Positions 50,705 to 59,930 of a stretch of 64,000 nt of DNA are shown here, one piece after another. The stretch spans positions 1 through 64,000 of the forward strand of contig CAKSBC010000002.1 of the NCBI GenBank assembly GCA_934438085.1, given 5' to 3'. Made by a program: the position numbers and the translations under genes. The notes under the pieces are model-generated. The model had not been told where the DNA came from and did no database searches. It saw nothing but the letters and a program-made list of their open reading frames with translations. Position 1 is the stretch's first letter, and each line of letters opens with the position of its first letter. This DNA comes from an uncultured Lachnospiraceae bacterium. Lineage in GTDB: Bacteria; Bacillota; Clostridia; Lachnospirales; Lachnospiraceae.

Positions 50705-52756
50705 ATGTTCAACGACAAATTCGGAAGCATGGTTTTTAATGAGTCTGTAATGAAAAGTCATCTGAAGGATGCAACCTTCAAGAAGCTCATGAAGATCAAG
50801 AAGGAAGGCATGGCACTTGACAGAGACATTGCTGATGAAGTAGCAGAAGCTATGAAGAATTGGGCAATGGACAACGGCGCCACCCATTATACACATTGGT
50901 TCCAGCCTATGACAGGAATTACTGCCGAGAAGCACGATTCATTTATAGAAAATGACGGAGAAGGCAATCCTATACTTGAGTTCTCAGGCAAGGCTCTTAT
51001 TAAGCAGGAGTCTGATGCATCTTCATTCCCTTCAGGAGGAATCAGAGCAACCTTTGAGGCCAGAGGCTATACCGTATGGGATCCTACCTCAGATGCATTC
51101 ATTAAGGAGGATACACTCTGCATTCCTACAGCTTTCGAGTCATTTAACGGAGCTATACTTGATAAAAAAACACCTCTGTTAAGAAGTATCAATGCTCTTA
51201 ATAAGCAGGCACTCAGGGTCCTTGCGCTTTTCGGACAGTCATATAAGTATGTATTTCCTAATGTCGGACTTGAGCAGGAGTATTTCCTTATAAACAAGGA
51301 AGACTATGCAAAGAGAAGAGATATCATTCTCTGCGGAAGAACACTTTTCGGAGCGCCTACTCCTAAGGGACAGATACTTTCAGATCAGTACCTCGGAAAT
51401 ATAAGACCGAGAGTAAAGGCATTCATGGCAGAGCTTGATGACACACTTTGGAAGCTCGGTATTTTTGCAAAGACAGAGCATAATGAGGTCGCTCCGTGTC
51501 AGCATGAGATGGCAGCAGTTTATACAAAAGCATCTATTTCTATCGATCAGAACCAGCTTACGATGGAAATGATGAAGAAGATCGCTGATAAGCATGGCTT
51601 CTACTGCCTGCTTCATGAAAAGCCGTTTGCAGGAATAAACGGATCAGGAAAGCATAATAACTGGTCTATCTGCACAGATGACGGAGAAAACCTTATAAAT
51701 CCGGGCAAGGCACCTTATGAAAATGTTAAATTCCAGCTTTTCCTTACTGCAGTTATAAAGGCTGTAGATGATTATCAGGATCTTCTCAAGATAGCTGTGT
51801 CAACAGCCGGAAACGATCACAGACTCGGAGGCCATGAGGCACCGCCTGCAATCATTTCAATGTATCTTGGCAGAAATCTTTCAAATGTTGTTGATGCTAT
51901 TATATCCGGCACAGAGCTTGAAGCAGCTCAGGAAAAGGCAAAGAAAAAGCCTGAGGATGAGGATAGAAACCGTACATCACCGTTTGCTTACACCGGCGGT
52001 AAGTTTGAGTTCCGTATGCCTGGCTCTTCAGATAATGTTTCGTGTGCAAACTATATACTTAATACTGCAGTAGCTGAAAGCCTTAAGCAGTTTGCAGACA
52101 GACTTGAGCCTTATATGGGAAAAGCAAGTCTTCAGAAAGAAATGAAGAAGCTCATCAGAGAGGAATTAAAGGCTCATCAGCGCATTCTTTTTGACGGAAA
52201 CGGATACAGCGCAGAGTGGGTAAGAGAGGCTAAAAAGCGCGGTCTTTTGAATCTTAAGTCCACACCGGAGGCATTTGCACACTTTGATGATGAAAAGAAT
52301 GTTAAGCTTCTTATTTCTCACAACATACTTTCAATTGAAGAGCTTGAGGCAAGAAAGAACATCGGTCTTTCAAAGTATTCCAATATCATCAATATTGAAG
52401 CGAATACCATGCTGCTCATGACAAAGAAGGACATTATTCCTGCATGCATTAAATATTCAAGCGAGGTTGCATTTGGCATTGAGTCAAAGGATGCTCTCGG
52501 AATTGATGTTGAGCATGAAAAGAAGCTGCTTTCAGAAATCAATAACAGAGTAAAGGCACTCACACTTAACAATGAAGCGCTTGAGCTTGTAATAGAAAAA
52601 CAGCCTGCAGACGATGAAAAGCGAGCACTCTATGATTATAAAAAGATAATTCCTGCTATGGCTGAGGAAAGACGTATCGTGGATGAGCTTGAGCTTCTTG
52701 TAGATAAGAATGCATGGCCTTATCCGGATTACACAGATCTTCTTAATTATGTTTAA
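50705..52756 (+). CDS. glnN: Glutamine synthetase, type III
   Basis: A 683-residue GSIII enzyme that makes glutamine from glutamate, ammonia and ATP. It carries the type-III-specific N-terminal region (HYTHWFQPMTGITAEKHDSF), PSGGIRATFEARGYT, GLEQEYFLI (metal ligands), EVAPCQHEMA, and HEKPFAGINGSGKHNNWS (nucleotide and metal site). Length is within the family norm of 680-730. AAGGAGAGG precedes the ATG. No type I glutamine synthetase is in the window. Confidence 0.96.
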   Translation: MFNDKFGSMVFNESVMKSHLKDATFKKLMKIKKEGMALDRDIADEVAEAMKNWAMDNGATHYTHWFQPMTGITAEKHDSFIENDGEGNPILEFSGKALIKQESDASSFPSGGIRATFEARGYTVWDPTSDAFIKEDTLCIPTAFESFNGAILDKKTPLLRSINALNKQALRVLALFGQSYKYVFPNVGLEQEYFLINKEDYAKRRDIILCGRTLFGAPTPKGQILSDQYLGNIRPRVKAFMAELDDTLWKLGIFAKTEHNEVAPCQHEMAAVYTKASISIDQNQLTMEMMKKIADKHGFYCLLHEKPFAGINGSGKHNNWSICTDDGENLINPGKAPYENVKFQLFLTAVIKAVDDYQDLLKIAVSTAGNDHRLGGHEAPPAIISMYLGRNLSNVVDAIISGTELEAAQEKAKKKPEDEDRNRTSPFAYTGGKFEFRMPGSSDNVSCANYILNTAVAESLKQFADRLEPYMGKASLQKEMKKLIREELKAHQRILFDGNGYSAEWVREAKKRGLLNLKSTPEAFAHFDDEKNVKLLISHNILSIEELEARKNIGLSKYSNIINIEANTMLLMTKKDIIPACIKYSSEVAFGIESKDALGIDVEHEKKLLSEINNRVKALTLNNEALELVIEKQPADDEKRALYDYKKIIPAMAEERRIVDELELLVDKNAWPYPDYTDLLNYV

Positions 52757-52809
52757 TTAAAATAGTCGATCATAGCGATTTGTATTAAAAAAATAATGTA
52801 AAATAATAA

Positions 52810-52855
52810 AACATCCCAAAATGAGCCGGATCACAGTCCTTTTGGGATGTTTTTG
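52810..52855 (+). terminator. Intrinsic terminator of glnN
   Basis: AACATCCCAAAA (52810-52821) pairs perfectly with TTTTGGGATGTT (52840-52851), followed by TTTT. In the remaining gap to 53110 I see only repeats of TCATATATAG (52890 and 53012) and no convincing promoter. Confidence 0.85.
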
Positions 52856-53110
52856 TATATGTCAGTAGGATAAGAATACCGGACAATTAATCATATATAG
52901 TTGAGTACGAATGATGGTGGAAAATATCCTATGCCGTAAACTGAATAAATGAAATCTTCATTAGTTTGTAAAACTGTTTAAAATAAAAGTAAGGACAGGA
53001 TATAGGATCATCATATATAGTGTAGTTACAAAGTATTAGTGAAAATATAGTCGGCATTATGATATACGAATAGATCGTGTCGAAATAAACGATAAAGGAG
53101 GGAAGCCATT

Positions 53111-54262
53111 ATGAAGAACAATAAGACATTTATTGATGTTATGAAGATAGGCGGCTATCTCGGAGGCGCAGTTCTTGTCGCAATACTCGGACTTTCAGGC
53201 TGCGGTGCGTCAAAGTACAGTTCTGCCTATGTCAGTGAGACAATGGCTGCCGATGCGGCAAGCGGCGGGTACAACTCTTATGGTTTATCCGGCAGTGCTA
53301 AATATGACAGAGCTGCCTCCGCAGACTCTGCTGAATATGAGATGGCAGAGGAGGCAGGATACGATAACGGAAGTATAAATGCAGGAGGCGTTACGGCTGA
53401 CGGAGAGCCTGCAATAAGCGAGAATGATGCTGCCGCTGCTGAGCAGAAGGTATCTGCAAGAAAGCTTATAAGAAATGCTGATATTTCAATGCAGACGGAG
53501 CAGTTCGACAAGCTTACGGAAGAAATCGAAAAAAAGGTCAATGAATTAGGCGGCTATATAGAAAGCTCAGGAGTTTATAATAGCGGCTATAGAAGCACTG
53601 ATTCAAGAGATGCAAACTATACGATAAGAATACCTTCAGATAAGCTTGATGAGTTTCTTAATACTGCGCTGACAGAAGGAAGAATAACGAATAAAAATAT
53701 CAGCACAGAGGATATCACACTCAGATATTCCGATCTTGAGAGCAGAGTTAAATCCTTAAGAATAGAGCAGGACAGACTTATGGAGCTTATCAGCGAGGCA
53801 AAGGATGTTGATGCGATAATAGCTCTTGAGACAAGACTTTCAGAGATACGCTATGAGCTGGAAAGCATAGAAAGCTCACTAAGAGTATATGATAATCAGG
53901 TGACCTTCAGTACTGTCTATCTGTATATCAATGAGGTCAAGGCTGTAAGTGCTGCAGCAGAGGCTTCCTTTACTGAGAGAATTGCCGCAGGCTTCAAAAA
54001 TAATCTCATTTCTTTAGGGGATTTTCTTGAGGATACAGCCGTATTTATCATTATAAATATTCCGGCAATACTTCTTTTTATAGTATTTGCGGCAACTGTC
54101 ATATGCATTATGAGAGCTATACATAAAAAACTTTTTAAAACAGATAAAAATGCAGGAAAACCTGAAAAGAAGGGAATATTTAAAAAATCCGTTAAGGCAG
54201 TAGCTGAAAAGGAAGAGACCGTTTCAGATGCTGCGAACCAGACAGAGAGAAAAGAAGGATAA
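53111..54262 (+). CDS. DUF4349 lipoprotein with C-terminal membrane segment
   Basis: A 383-residue exported protein. The signal sequence ends GLSGC (lipobox, Cys near 35). A Ser/Ala/Tyr-rich linker leads to the DUF4349 domain (KLIRNADISMQTEQFDKLT, IRIPSDKLDEFL, ITLRYSDLESRVKSL), a periplasmic-side coiled-coil-rich fold, and then one membrane segment (about 315-338) and a basic tail. Function unknown. AGGAGGG precedes the ATG. It ends exactly where the minus-strand GNAT gene ends. Confidence 0.85.
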   Translation: MKNNKTFIDVMKIGGYLGGAVLVAILGLSGCGASKYSSAYVSETMAADAASGGYNSYGLSGSAKYDRAASADSAEYEMAEEAGYDNGSINAGGVTADGEPAISENDAAAAEQKVSARKLIRNADISMQTEQFDKLTEEIEKKVNELGGYIESSGVYNSGYRSTDSRDANYTIRIPSDKLDEFLNTALTEGRITNKNISTEDITLRYSDLESRVKSLRIEQDRLMELISEAKDVDAIIALETRLSEIRYELESIESSLRVYDNQVTFSTVYLYINEVKAVSAAAEASFTERIAAGFKNNLISLGDFLEDTAVFIIINIPAILLFIVFAATVICIMRAIHKKLFKTDKNAGKPEKKGIFKKSVKAVAEKEETVSDAANQTERKEG

Positions 54263-54796
54263 TCAAACAGGCATAAGCCTATCAGGAGCTGCAAAGCTTT
54301 CTGAGCTTAGCATTGCTGCAGAGCATTCGGTGAGCCCTTCATCTGCATCAAGAAGATCTGCTTCAGCTTCGTTAAAGGTCCAATGATGAACAAAGCCTAA
54401 GTGGTCATAAATAGCTTTATCTACAGCTATAAGAAAGCACCAAGGCTCACCGTTATCCTCAAGCTGTCTCATGACGAGCTTCATGAGTTGATCCATATAG
54501 CCATTATGTCTGGCAGTCCCGGCGGTGGCAACATCCATTATGTAGCTGACATTAACGCGTGCCCCATCCGGCAGGACTGCAGTGACCGGCTTATAGTGAA
54601 CCATGGAGAGAATATCGCCGTTTTCATTTTCAATAACTGCTATCTCGTGGGTGCGGATAGTTCCGGTGCATTCATTTTCACCGTCCAGCTCTCCGTAAAG
54701 CTCGGCAATATATTCCTCGTCATTTCCGAAGCAGTCTATGAACAGCTTAAGAGTTCTGACATATTCATATTTTTCAAGAAATCTTGTTATAAGCAT
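54263..54796 (-). CDS. GNAT family N-acetyltransferase
   Basis: A 177-residue protein with the GNAT pattern: VSYIMDVATAGTARHNGYMDQLMK carries the acetyl-CoA loop (usually Q/RxxGxG/A, here ARHNGY), and FLIAVDKAIYDHLGF is the C-terminal strand pair. Substrate unknown. GAGGTAG precedes the ATG. Its stop abuts that of the convergent lipoprotein gene, with no room for a separate terminator. Confidence 0.75.
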   Translation of the reverse strand: MLITRFLEKYEYVRTLKLFIDCFGNDEEYIAELYGELDGENECTGTIRTHEIAVIENENGDILSMVHYKPVTAVLPDGARVNVSYIMDVATAGTARHNGYMDQLMKLVMRQLEDNGEPWCFLIAVDKAIYDHLGFVHHWTFNEAEADLLDADEGLTECSAAMLSSESFAAPDRLMPV

Positions 54797-54872
54797 ATGC
54801 TACCTCATGGCTGCAGCGGTCACGGAGGTCACAACATAAACCATAGCGCGTCGCTGAGCTTATAATGAAAAA

Positions 54873-55874
54873 TCAGTGAAAATTCTTCTGACTCAGTATA
54901 TATTTAAGCTCAAAGCCAATAGGGTAATAGGAAAGCTTTGACTTTCTGAGTCCTTCTATACCTACATCGTCCTCACGGTTGATAATCAATGCATCCGGAT
55001 ATTCGTGGAGCGCAAACTGCTGGTTTATAACCTGATAAAGGCCGTTAATATCCTCATTAGCCTTTTCAACATCGATAATGGCCACCTTTTCAGCAGGGTT
55101 GTAGTCGCCTATAGAAAATGCCTCGAGCTTTCCGTCTATGTAAATGCCTCCTATGCGCATGTGGTCGAAGAGCTTTTCATTGTGAAGTATATCCTGAATA
55201 CCGTTAAATTCTGCCTCAAGCTCCAAAACCGGGTCGAATTCATCACCGTTTTCGTTGACACCTTCACCTTCACCCAAGGCCTCCTTTTTATCCATCCAAA
55301 GCCTTAAAAATGAAGTTATCTCATCTCTGTCATCATATTTTAGAGTCCTGTATTCCCAACGATCTCCGTAGGTCTGATTAAATTTATTAATATGATTTCT
55401 TTTTTTGCTGTATTTCCTTCCGGCAAGTGTTCGAAGTGACTCGGCATCGTAGAGATAATCCTTGGATTCATCTACCTCTGTTACCTCATAGTTTTCAAAA
55501 ACGCCGGCGTCCTTAAGCAATGCAACACCCTCTTCATCGGCACTTGTTATTACAAGCGGCATGTGAAGGATCTCATTAAAATAGGTTTCCTGCAGCTTGA
55601 AGTAATATTCGATCTTATCCTCCGTACAGTATGGGAGAAAACCGTATATTTCCCCGTCATCACTGCAGAACATAAGTAGCAGTGCATCATCAAAAAGGCA
55701 GTATCTGACTCTGTAATAATAGTTGTAGAGATACTGGCACAGCGGTGCACTGTCACAGCTTTTATTCGGTCTTAATGTATACATCGGTGCAAGCCTTATG
55801 ACATCATCTGCCGTAAAAGGCTTATATTCCATTTGTTTAGCTTTATCAATAAGCTCTGTATGCTGGCTTGTCAT
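54873..55874 (-). CDS. DUF2156 (phosphatidylglycerol lysyltransferase C-terminal-like) protein
   Basis: A 333-residue cytoplasmic protein with a tandem GNAT-like fold as in the C-terminal domain of MprF. Landmarks: MYTLRPNKSCDSAPLCQYLY, AGRKYSKKRNHINKFNQTYG and EKANEDINGLYQVINQQFA. No membrane part is present, so it is not a full MprF; stand-alone members have unknown acceptors. The ATG at 55874 has AAAGGTG ahead; a TTG six codons upstream is in frame but overlaps the ribosome site. It is followed by the GNAT gene after 76 bases, so a two-gene acyl-transfer unit is likely. Confidence 0.82.
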   Translation of the reverse strand: MTSQHTELIDKAKQMEYKPFTADDVIRLAPMYTLRPNKSCDSAPLCQYLYNYYYRVRYCLFDDALLLMFCSDDGEIYGFLPYCTEDKIEYYFKLQETYFNEILHMPLVITSADEEGVALLKDAGVFENYEVTEVDESKDYLYDAESLRTLAGRKYSKKRNHINKFNQTYGDRWEYRTLKYDDRDEITSFLRLWMDKKEALGEGEGVNENGDEFDPVLELEAEFNGIQDILHNEKLFDHMRIGGIYIDGKLEAFSIGDYNPAEKVAIIDVEKANEDINGLYQVINQQFALHEYPDALIINREDDVGIEGLRKSKLSYYPIGFELKYILSQKNFH

Positions 55875-55997
55875 TTTAATAACACCTTTCAATTATATAT
55901 CAGCCGGTATATTCAGCCAGTGTATAAAAATACTGACAACAGCTGATAGGATTAATAATTATAGCACATAATCCACGGTTGTGATATTATTTGGTTT

Positions 55998-56747
55998 ATG
56001 GGTATAAATATAGATACAACAGAGAATAAAAATATAAATGCTAATGTAAATGCCGGAGCCGGTAAGGACACTTTGTCGGGACAATTTAATCCATGGCCTA
56101 CAGCAGGAGAGAAATTTAATTATCAGTCTATGAACTTTTTTCAGAGACTTTGGGGCCATTTCAAGACTATCTCAACTCACAAAATGTACGTTGCCAAGGG
56201 CTGCTTCAGGCTCGGACTTTATTGGCAGGGAATAATACATGATCTTTCCAAGTTTTCACCTACTGAGTTTTTTACCGGAGTGAAATATTTTGACGGACAT
56301 CGATCGCCGAATGCGGTGCAAAGAGCTTCAACCGGCGGCTATTCCATGGCATGGCTGCATCATAAGGGCAGAAATAAGCATCATTTTGAGTATTGGATAG
56401 ATTACTCCAATCTGCCGGGACGACTTGTCTACGGAAATAGAATGCCTTTGCGATATGTGGCAGAGATGGTATGCGACAGAAGAGCTGCCTGCATTACATA
56501 TAACAAGGAGAATTATACTCCGGCTGCGGCCTGGAACCATTATCTCAGATCAAAGGATCATCTTATAATGGATGAGGACACGAGGATAGTGCTTGAAAAC
56601 TGTCTGTGTATTATGAAGGATGAAGGCGAAGAGGCATGCTTTGCATTTATTAGAAAGCTGCTTAAGATAACCACCACTCGTGATTATACGGCAGAAGGCC
56701 TCGGGCTCAAGGATATAACAGGCATGAAGCGCCTTGAGGTCGATTAA
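55998..56747 (+). CDS. DUF5662 protein
   Basis: A 249-residue protein. After a variable 30-residue Asn/Gly-rich start, residues 45-190 form DUF5662: GCFRLGLYWQGIIHDLSKFSPTEF, HHKGRNKHHFEYW and MVCDRRAA. The HD-x-SKF and HHKxRNxHH clusters look like metal ligands of an HD-like hydrolase, but no activity is established. The start ATG has GGTTT upstream, a weak site. Function unknown. Confidence 0.8.
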   Translation: MGINIDTTENKNINANVNAGAGKDTLSGQFNPWPTAGEKFNYQSMNFFQRLWGHFKTISTHKMYVAKGCFRLGLYWQGIIHDLSKFSPTEFFTGVKYFDGHRSPNAVQRASTGGYSMAWLHHKGRNKHHFEYWIDYSNLPGRLVYGNRMPLRYVAEMVCDRRAACITYNKENYTPAAAWNHYLRSKDHLIMDEDTRIVLENCLCIMKDEGEEACFAFIRKLLKITTTRDYTAEGLGLKDITGMKRLEVD

Positions 56748-56756
56748 ACAGAATAA

Positions 56757-56800
56757 GAAAAGAGCCGCAGTTTACACTTTATTGTAACTGCGGCTTTTAA
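56757..56800. terminator. Bidirectional intrinsic terminator
   Basis: AGCCGCAGTTTA (56763-56774) pairs with TAACTGCGGCT (56785-56795), with T-runs on both strands. The minus-strand LuxR gene stops inside the stem. Confidence 0.85.
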
Positions 56801-57821
56801 TATGAATAAGATCTATAAGCTCCTGACGCCCTGCGACATTGACCTTTTGGAAGGCTGTGTGCTGATGAACTCTTACTGTAGCTGCAGAAATCTTCAAAAG
56901 CTCAGCTATCTCGGCATTGCTTTTTCCTTCAGCTATAAGACAGGTTATCTCAGACTCTCGTTTTGTCAGCTTATAGGCCTTGCAGAATTCTTCCAATCGT
57001 TCCTTGCAGATCTCATTTTCCTGTTCCTCTAAAGCCTGCTCGGCAAGGACCTCTTCTTTGTATTCCTCTTTGTATTCCTCCATGCGCTGCTCAAGCTCGG
57101 CTTCCATTTTCTTCTCAAGGTCGGCCTCGATCTTCTTCTTGGAAACGGTTTCTCCGACATGAGAGACACCAAAAAATATCATGAGTGAAAGAAGAAAATA
57201 ATAAAGATCTCCGGATTCATAGAATTCAGGGATCAGATTTCTTACAAAAGGAATGTACAGCTTGGCATAGCTTTCGACGAATATTATAGGCAGCGCAACG
57301 AATGAAAATACAGCGTAGCGCTTAAAAATCTTGCTGCGTTGATGCCATGGGAATGAAAAGTACAGTGTTACTGAAAGAAGACAGAGACTGTCGCATACAC
57401 TCCTTAAATACATCCATCGATAGGTATCAGGCATATAGAAGCATATTATCTCAAACAGAGAAAAAGCTACAATAAGCGCAAAGGCCCCGTGGCACTTTTT
57501 GATATCCGGGTCTCCTCCTGTTGTAAGGGCACTGAGACACAGTGCAATGAGTATATTTTCTGAGTTTTTGACTATGACTCTCGGAATCTGATAAAGCTTA
57601 TGATCTGAAAGAAGTCTCGGAATGTAATAACCGACGTCACCTACAAATGCTTCATAGGCCACGGTCATAACCCATTCGAACAGAGTCAGTATAAAAAGGT
57701 ACATAAGAATACGAAAAATCTTTTGTCCGGTGGTTTTGTATAGACGTTTACAGTTAAATGCTATAGCGGCATAAATTATGCCGAAAATAATAAGAATATA
57801 AAAGTTGGCAAAAATATCCAT
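56772..57821 (-). CDS. Membrane-bound LuxR-family regulator
   Basis: A 349-residue protein. Residues 1-215 contain about seven membrane segments (starting FYILIIFGIIYAAIAFNC), then an acidic coiled coil (LEKKMEAELEQRMEEYKEEY), then a LuxR-type helix-turn-helix (LTKRESEITCLIAEGKSNAEIAELLKISAATVRVHQH). It resembles LuxR regulators with a membrane sensor in place of a soluble receiver. The signal is unknown. AAGGGGAAG precedes the ATG. It is divergent from the thiS leader but is unlikely to regulate it. Confidence 0.87.
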   Translation of the reverse strand: MDIFANFYILIIFGIIYAAIAFNCKRLYKTTGQKIFRILMYLFILTLFEWVMTVAYEAFVGDVGYYIPRLLSDHKLYQIPRVIVKNSENILIALCLSALTTGGDPDIKKCHGAFALIVAFSLFEIICFYMPDTYRWMYLRSVCDSLCLLSVTLYFSFPWHQRSKIFKRYAVFSFVALPIIFVESYAKLYIPFVRNLIPEFYESGDLYYFLLSLMIFFGVSHVGETVSKKKIEADLEKKMEAELEQRMEEYKEEYKEEVLAEQALEEQENEICKERLEEFCKAYKLTKRESEITCLIAEGKSNAEIAELLKISAATVRVHQHTAFQKVNVAGRQELIDLIHIKSRSYNKV

Positions 57822-57937
57822 ATATAAGCGCTTCCCCTTAAAGGCTTGTAGTGAATATATCTATTATAGACTGAAATACCTTTTTTTGCAGTACAAAATT
57901 ATGTGTAATATTGTATCGATTATTTTCAAAAGACCCA

Positions 57938-57965
57938 TTGCGAAATTTTTTCAAACTTGTATAAT
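57938..57965 (+). promoter_or_regulatory. Promoter of the thiS operon
   Basis: TTGCGA (57938-57943), 16 bases, TATAAT (57960-57965). The start would be near 57972, immediately before the TPP aptamer. Confidence 0.6.
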
Positions 57966-57977
57966 GATTACAGCAAA

Positions 57978-58066
57978 TAGGGAGCTCAAATAAATGGGCT
58001 GAGAGTAGACCATATAGGTCTTGACCTTTAACCTGATTTGGATAATGCCAACGTAGGGAAATATGT
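57978..58066 (+). promoter_or_regulatory. TPP riboswitch aptamer (thiS operon)
   Basis: GGGAGC, then GGGCTGAGAG, a variable arm GACCATATAGGTC, then ACCTGATTTGGATAATGCCA and ACGTAGGGAAAT are the thi-box landmarks in order. Just downstream AATATGT (58060-58066) can pair with ACATATT (58081-58087), which would compete with closure of the aptamer. Confidence 0.95.
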
Positions 58067-58107
58067 GTCGCTTATTAAAGACATATTCGTCGATGCTCTC
58101 TGTTTAA

Positions 58108-58134
58108 TGTGAACCGGGGGCACCACTTTTCACA
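58108..58134 (+). ncRNA. Conserved hairpin in the thiS leader (copy B of a two-copy element)
   Basis: TGTGAA pairs perfectly with TTCACA around the 15-base loop CCGGGGGCACCACTT. Compared with copy A in the thiD leader the stem sequence differs but pairing holds, and the GGGGGCACCAC loop core is identical. GCACC in the loop is complementary to GGTGC in the 3' arm of the terminator just downstream. Confidence 0.62.
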
Positions 58135-58146
58135 GAATTTTAAAAG

Positions 58147-58187
58147 GCGCCGAATGACACTGTTATTGTGTTGTTCGGTGCTTTTTT
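58147..58187 (+). terminator. Leader terminator upstream of thiS
   Basis: GCGCCGAA (58147-58154) pairs with TTCGGTGC (58174-58181, one wobble) and ACAC with GTGT inside, followed by six T. It lies 73 bases before thiS and is presumably the off-state of the leader. Confidence 0.85.
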
Positions 58188-58260
58188 GTTATGACAACAG
58201 GGCTAAGCCGCAGACATAACAATATTAAGGCGCTAAACCATCGAAAGGAGCAGTTTGTCC

Positions 58261-58455
58261 ATGGTAAGAATTAATGGGGAAGATAAGGACCTTGCCGGCA
58301 AAAACATTTTGGAATATTTGCAGGAAACCGGATTTGACCCTGAGAGAGTGGTAGTGGAAATAAATCTCGAAATCATTTCCAAAGACCGACTCGGTGATTT
58401 GACGATCAATGATGAGGATGAGATCGAAGTTCTTATGTTTGTCGGAGGAGGCTGA
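58261..58455 (+). CDS. thiS: Sulfur carrier protein ThiS
   Basis: A 64-residue ubiquitin-fold protein. It ends in GGG, whose terminal Gly is adenylated and thiocarboxylated by ThiF to deliver sulfur to ThiG. VVVEINLEIISKDRL and DEIEVLMFVGGG are typical. The ATG at 58261 follows AAGGAGC; a TTG two codons upstream is less likely. First gene of thiSFGHE. Confidence 0.94.
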   Translation: MVRINGEDKDLAGKNILEYLQETGFDPERVVVEINLEIISKDRLGDLTINDEDEIEVLMFVGGG

Positions 58456-58459
58456 AATA

Positions 58460-59116
58460 ATGTCGGAAATTTGTGAAAGCATGAAGAAGCTTATTTCAAA
58501 AGAAGAGCTTGATAAGGCATTCGACTCGAGATTTCCTAAGGAAATGCAGGAAAAGCTGCGAGGCGCAAAGGTTGCGGTAGCCGGACTCGGAGGACTTGGG
58601 TCAAATATCTCAGTAATGCTCGCAAGAAGCGGAGTAGGAAAACTGCTGCTTGTGGATTTTGACATTGTTGATGTGACAAATCTGAACAGGCAGATGTATT
58701 TTATCGAGCACCTCGGTAAGCCGAAGACGGAAGCATTAACAGAGCTGTTATACAGGATAAATCCTTATATAGAGTATAAATCTGTATATGTAAAGGTTAC
58801 ACCTGATAATGCAAGAGAGCTTTTTAAAGATTATCCGATAGTCTGCGAAGCCTTCGACCGCCCGGATCAAAAAGCAATGCTTGTAAGAGAGGTTCTCGCT
58901 AAGTGTCCGAATACAATAGTTGTATCCGGAAACGGCATGGCGGGGTATGCGGATACAAATGAAATAAAAACAACGAAAATGATGCGAAGGCTGTATGTAT
59001 GCGGAGATCAGAAAACTGATGTCGGAAACGGGATAGGACTGATAGCCCCGAGAGTAGCGGCCTGTGCGGCGCATCAGGCAAATAAGGTACTGCAGCTGAT
59101 AATGCAGAATGATTAA
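58460..59116 (+). CDS. thiF: Sulfur carrier adenylyltransferase ThiF
   Basis: A 218-residue E1-like enzyme that adenylates the ThiS C-terminus. The nucleotide fold GLGGLGSNISVMLARSGVGKLLLVDFD and NLNRQ are intact. It is the short clostridial form: the zinc CxxC pairs of E. coli ThiF are absent, while a Cys near 30 residues from the end could serve. Its ribosome site GGAGGAGG is formed by the thiS Gly codons, four bases before the ATG region, so expression is coupled. Confidence 0.92.
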   Translation: MSEICESMKKLISKEELDKAFDSRFPKEMQEKLRGAKVAVAGLGGLGSNISVMLARSGVGKLLLVDFDIVDVTNLNRQMYFIEHLGKPKTEALTELLYRINPYIEYKSVYVKVTPDNARELFKDYPIVCEAFDRPDQKAMLVREVLAKCPNTIVVSGNGMAGYADTNEIKTTKMMRRLYVCGDQKTDVGNGIGLIAPRVAACAAHQANKVLQLIMQND

Positions 59117-59139
59117 TATTTATAGAAAAGGGAAGAAAA

Positions 59140-59904
59140 ATGGAAGATAAATTAGTATTAGGCGGAAAAGAATTCAAGAGCCGTTTCATCCTTGGCTCCG
59201 GAAAATATAACTTAAACCTTATCAAGGCAGCTATAGAACAGGGAGGTGCTGAGATAATTACACTTGCATTAAGACGTGCAAATACAAAGGAAAGCGAAAA
59301 TATACTTGACTTTATTCCGAAAGGAATCACACTGCTCCCAAATACCTCAGGGGCTCGTAATGCAGAAGAGGCAGTAAGGATCGCAAGACTCAGCAGAGCT
59401 ATGGGCTGCGGAGACTTTGTTAAGATCGAGATCATGCGCGATGCAAAATACCTTTTCCCGGATAACTATGAGACAGTTAAGGCAACAGAGATACTTGCAA
59501 AGGAAGGCTTTGTCGTACTTCCGTACATGAATCCTGATCTTAATGTCGCAAGAGATCTTCAGAATGCAGGAGCTGCGGCAGTTATGCCTTTGGCGGCACC
59601 TATAGGAAGCAACAAAGGACTTGCAACAAAGGCAATGATCCAGGTGCTTATTGATGAAATAGATCTTCCGGTAATCGTAGATGCAGGAATCGGAAAGCCT
59701 TCACAGGCGTGTGAGGCTATGGAAATGGGAGCAGCTGCAATCATGGCAAATACTGCGATCGCAACAGCCGGAAACGTACCTGAAATGGCATCAGCCTTCA
59801 AGCTTGCTATAGAGGCAGGAAGAAAGGCTTATCTTACAGGAATGGGTAGAGTGCTTGCAAGAGGCGGAAGCGCATCTGACCCGCTGACAGGATTTTTACG
59901 TTAA
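59140..59904 (+). CDS. thiG: Thiazole synthase
   Basis: A 254-residue TIM-barrel enzyme that joins dehydroglycine, DXP and the ThiS thiocarboxylate into the thiazole phosphate. Signatures: LGGKEFKSRFILGSGKYN, ITLALRRAN, VKIEIMRDAKYLFPDNYET with the Schiff-base Lys, and VIVDAGIGKPSQACEAMEMGA. Full length. AAAGGG precedes the ATG. Confidence 0.96.
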   Translation: MEDKLVLGGKEFKSRFILGSGKYNLNLIKAAIEQGGAEIITLALRRANTKESENILDFIPKGITLLPNTSGARNAEEAVRIARLSRAMGCGDFVKIEIMRDAKYLFPDNYETVKATEILAKEGFVVLPYMNPDLNVARDLQNAGAAAVMPLAAPIGSNKGLATKAMIQVLIDEIDLPVIVDAGIGKPSQACEAMEMGAAAIMANTAIATAGNVPEMASAFKLAIEAGRKAYLTGMGRVLARGGSASDPLTGFLR

Positions 59905-59930
59905 ATTTGCATTTAAGAGGAATTTAAGTT

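Noticed and set aside
56772..57821. LuxR protein as regulator of the thiS operon because of divergent placement
   Set aside because: The thiS leader carries its own TPP switch and no dyad operator is visible at its promoter.
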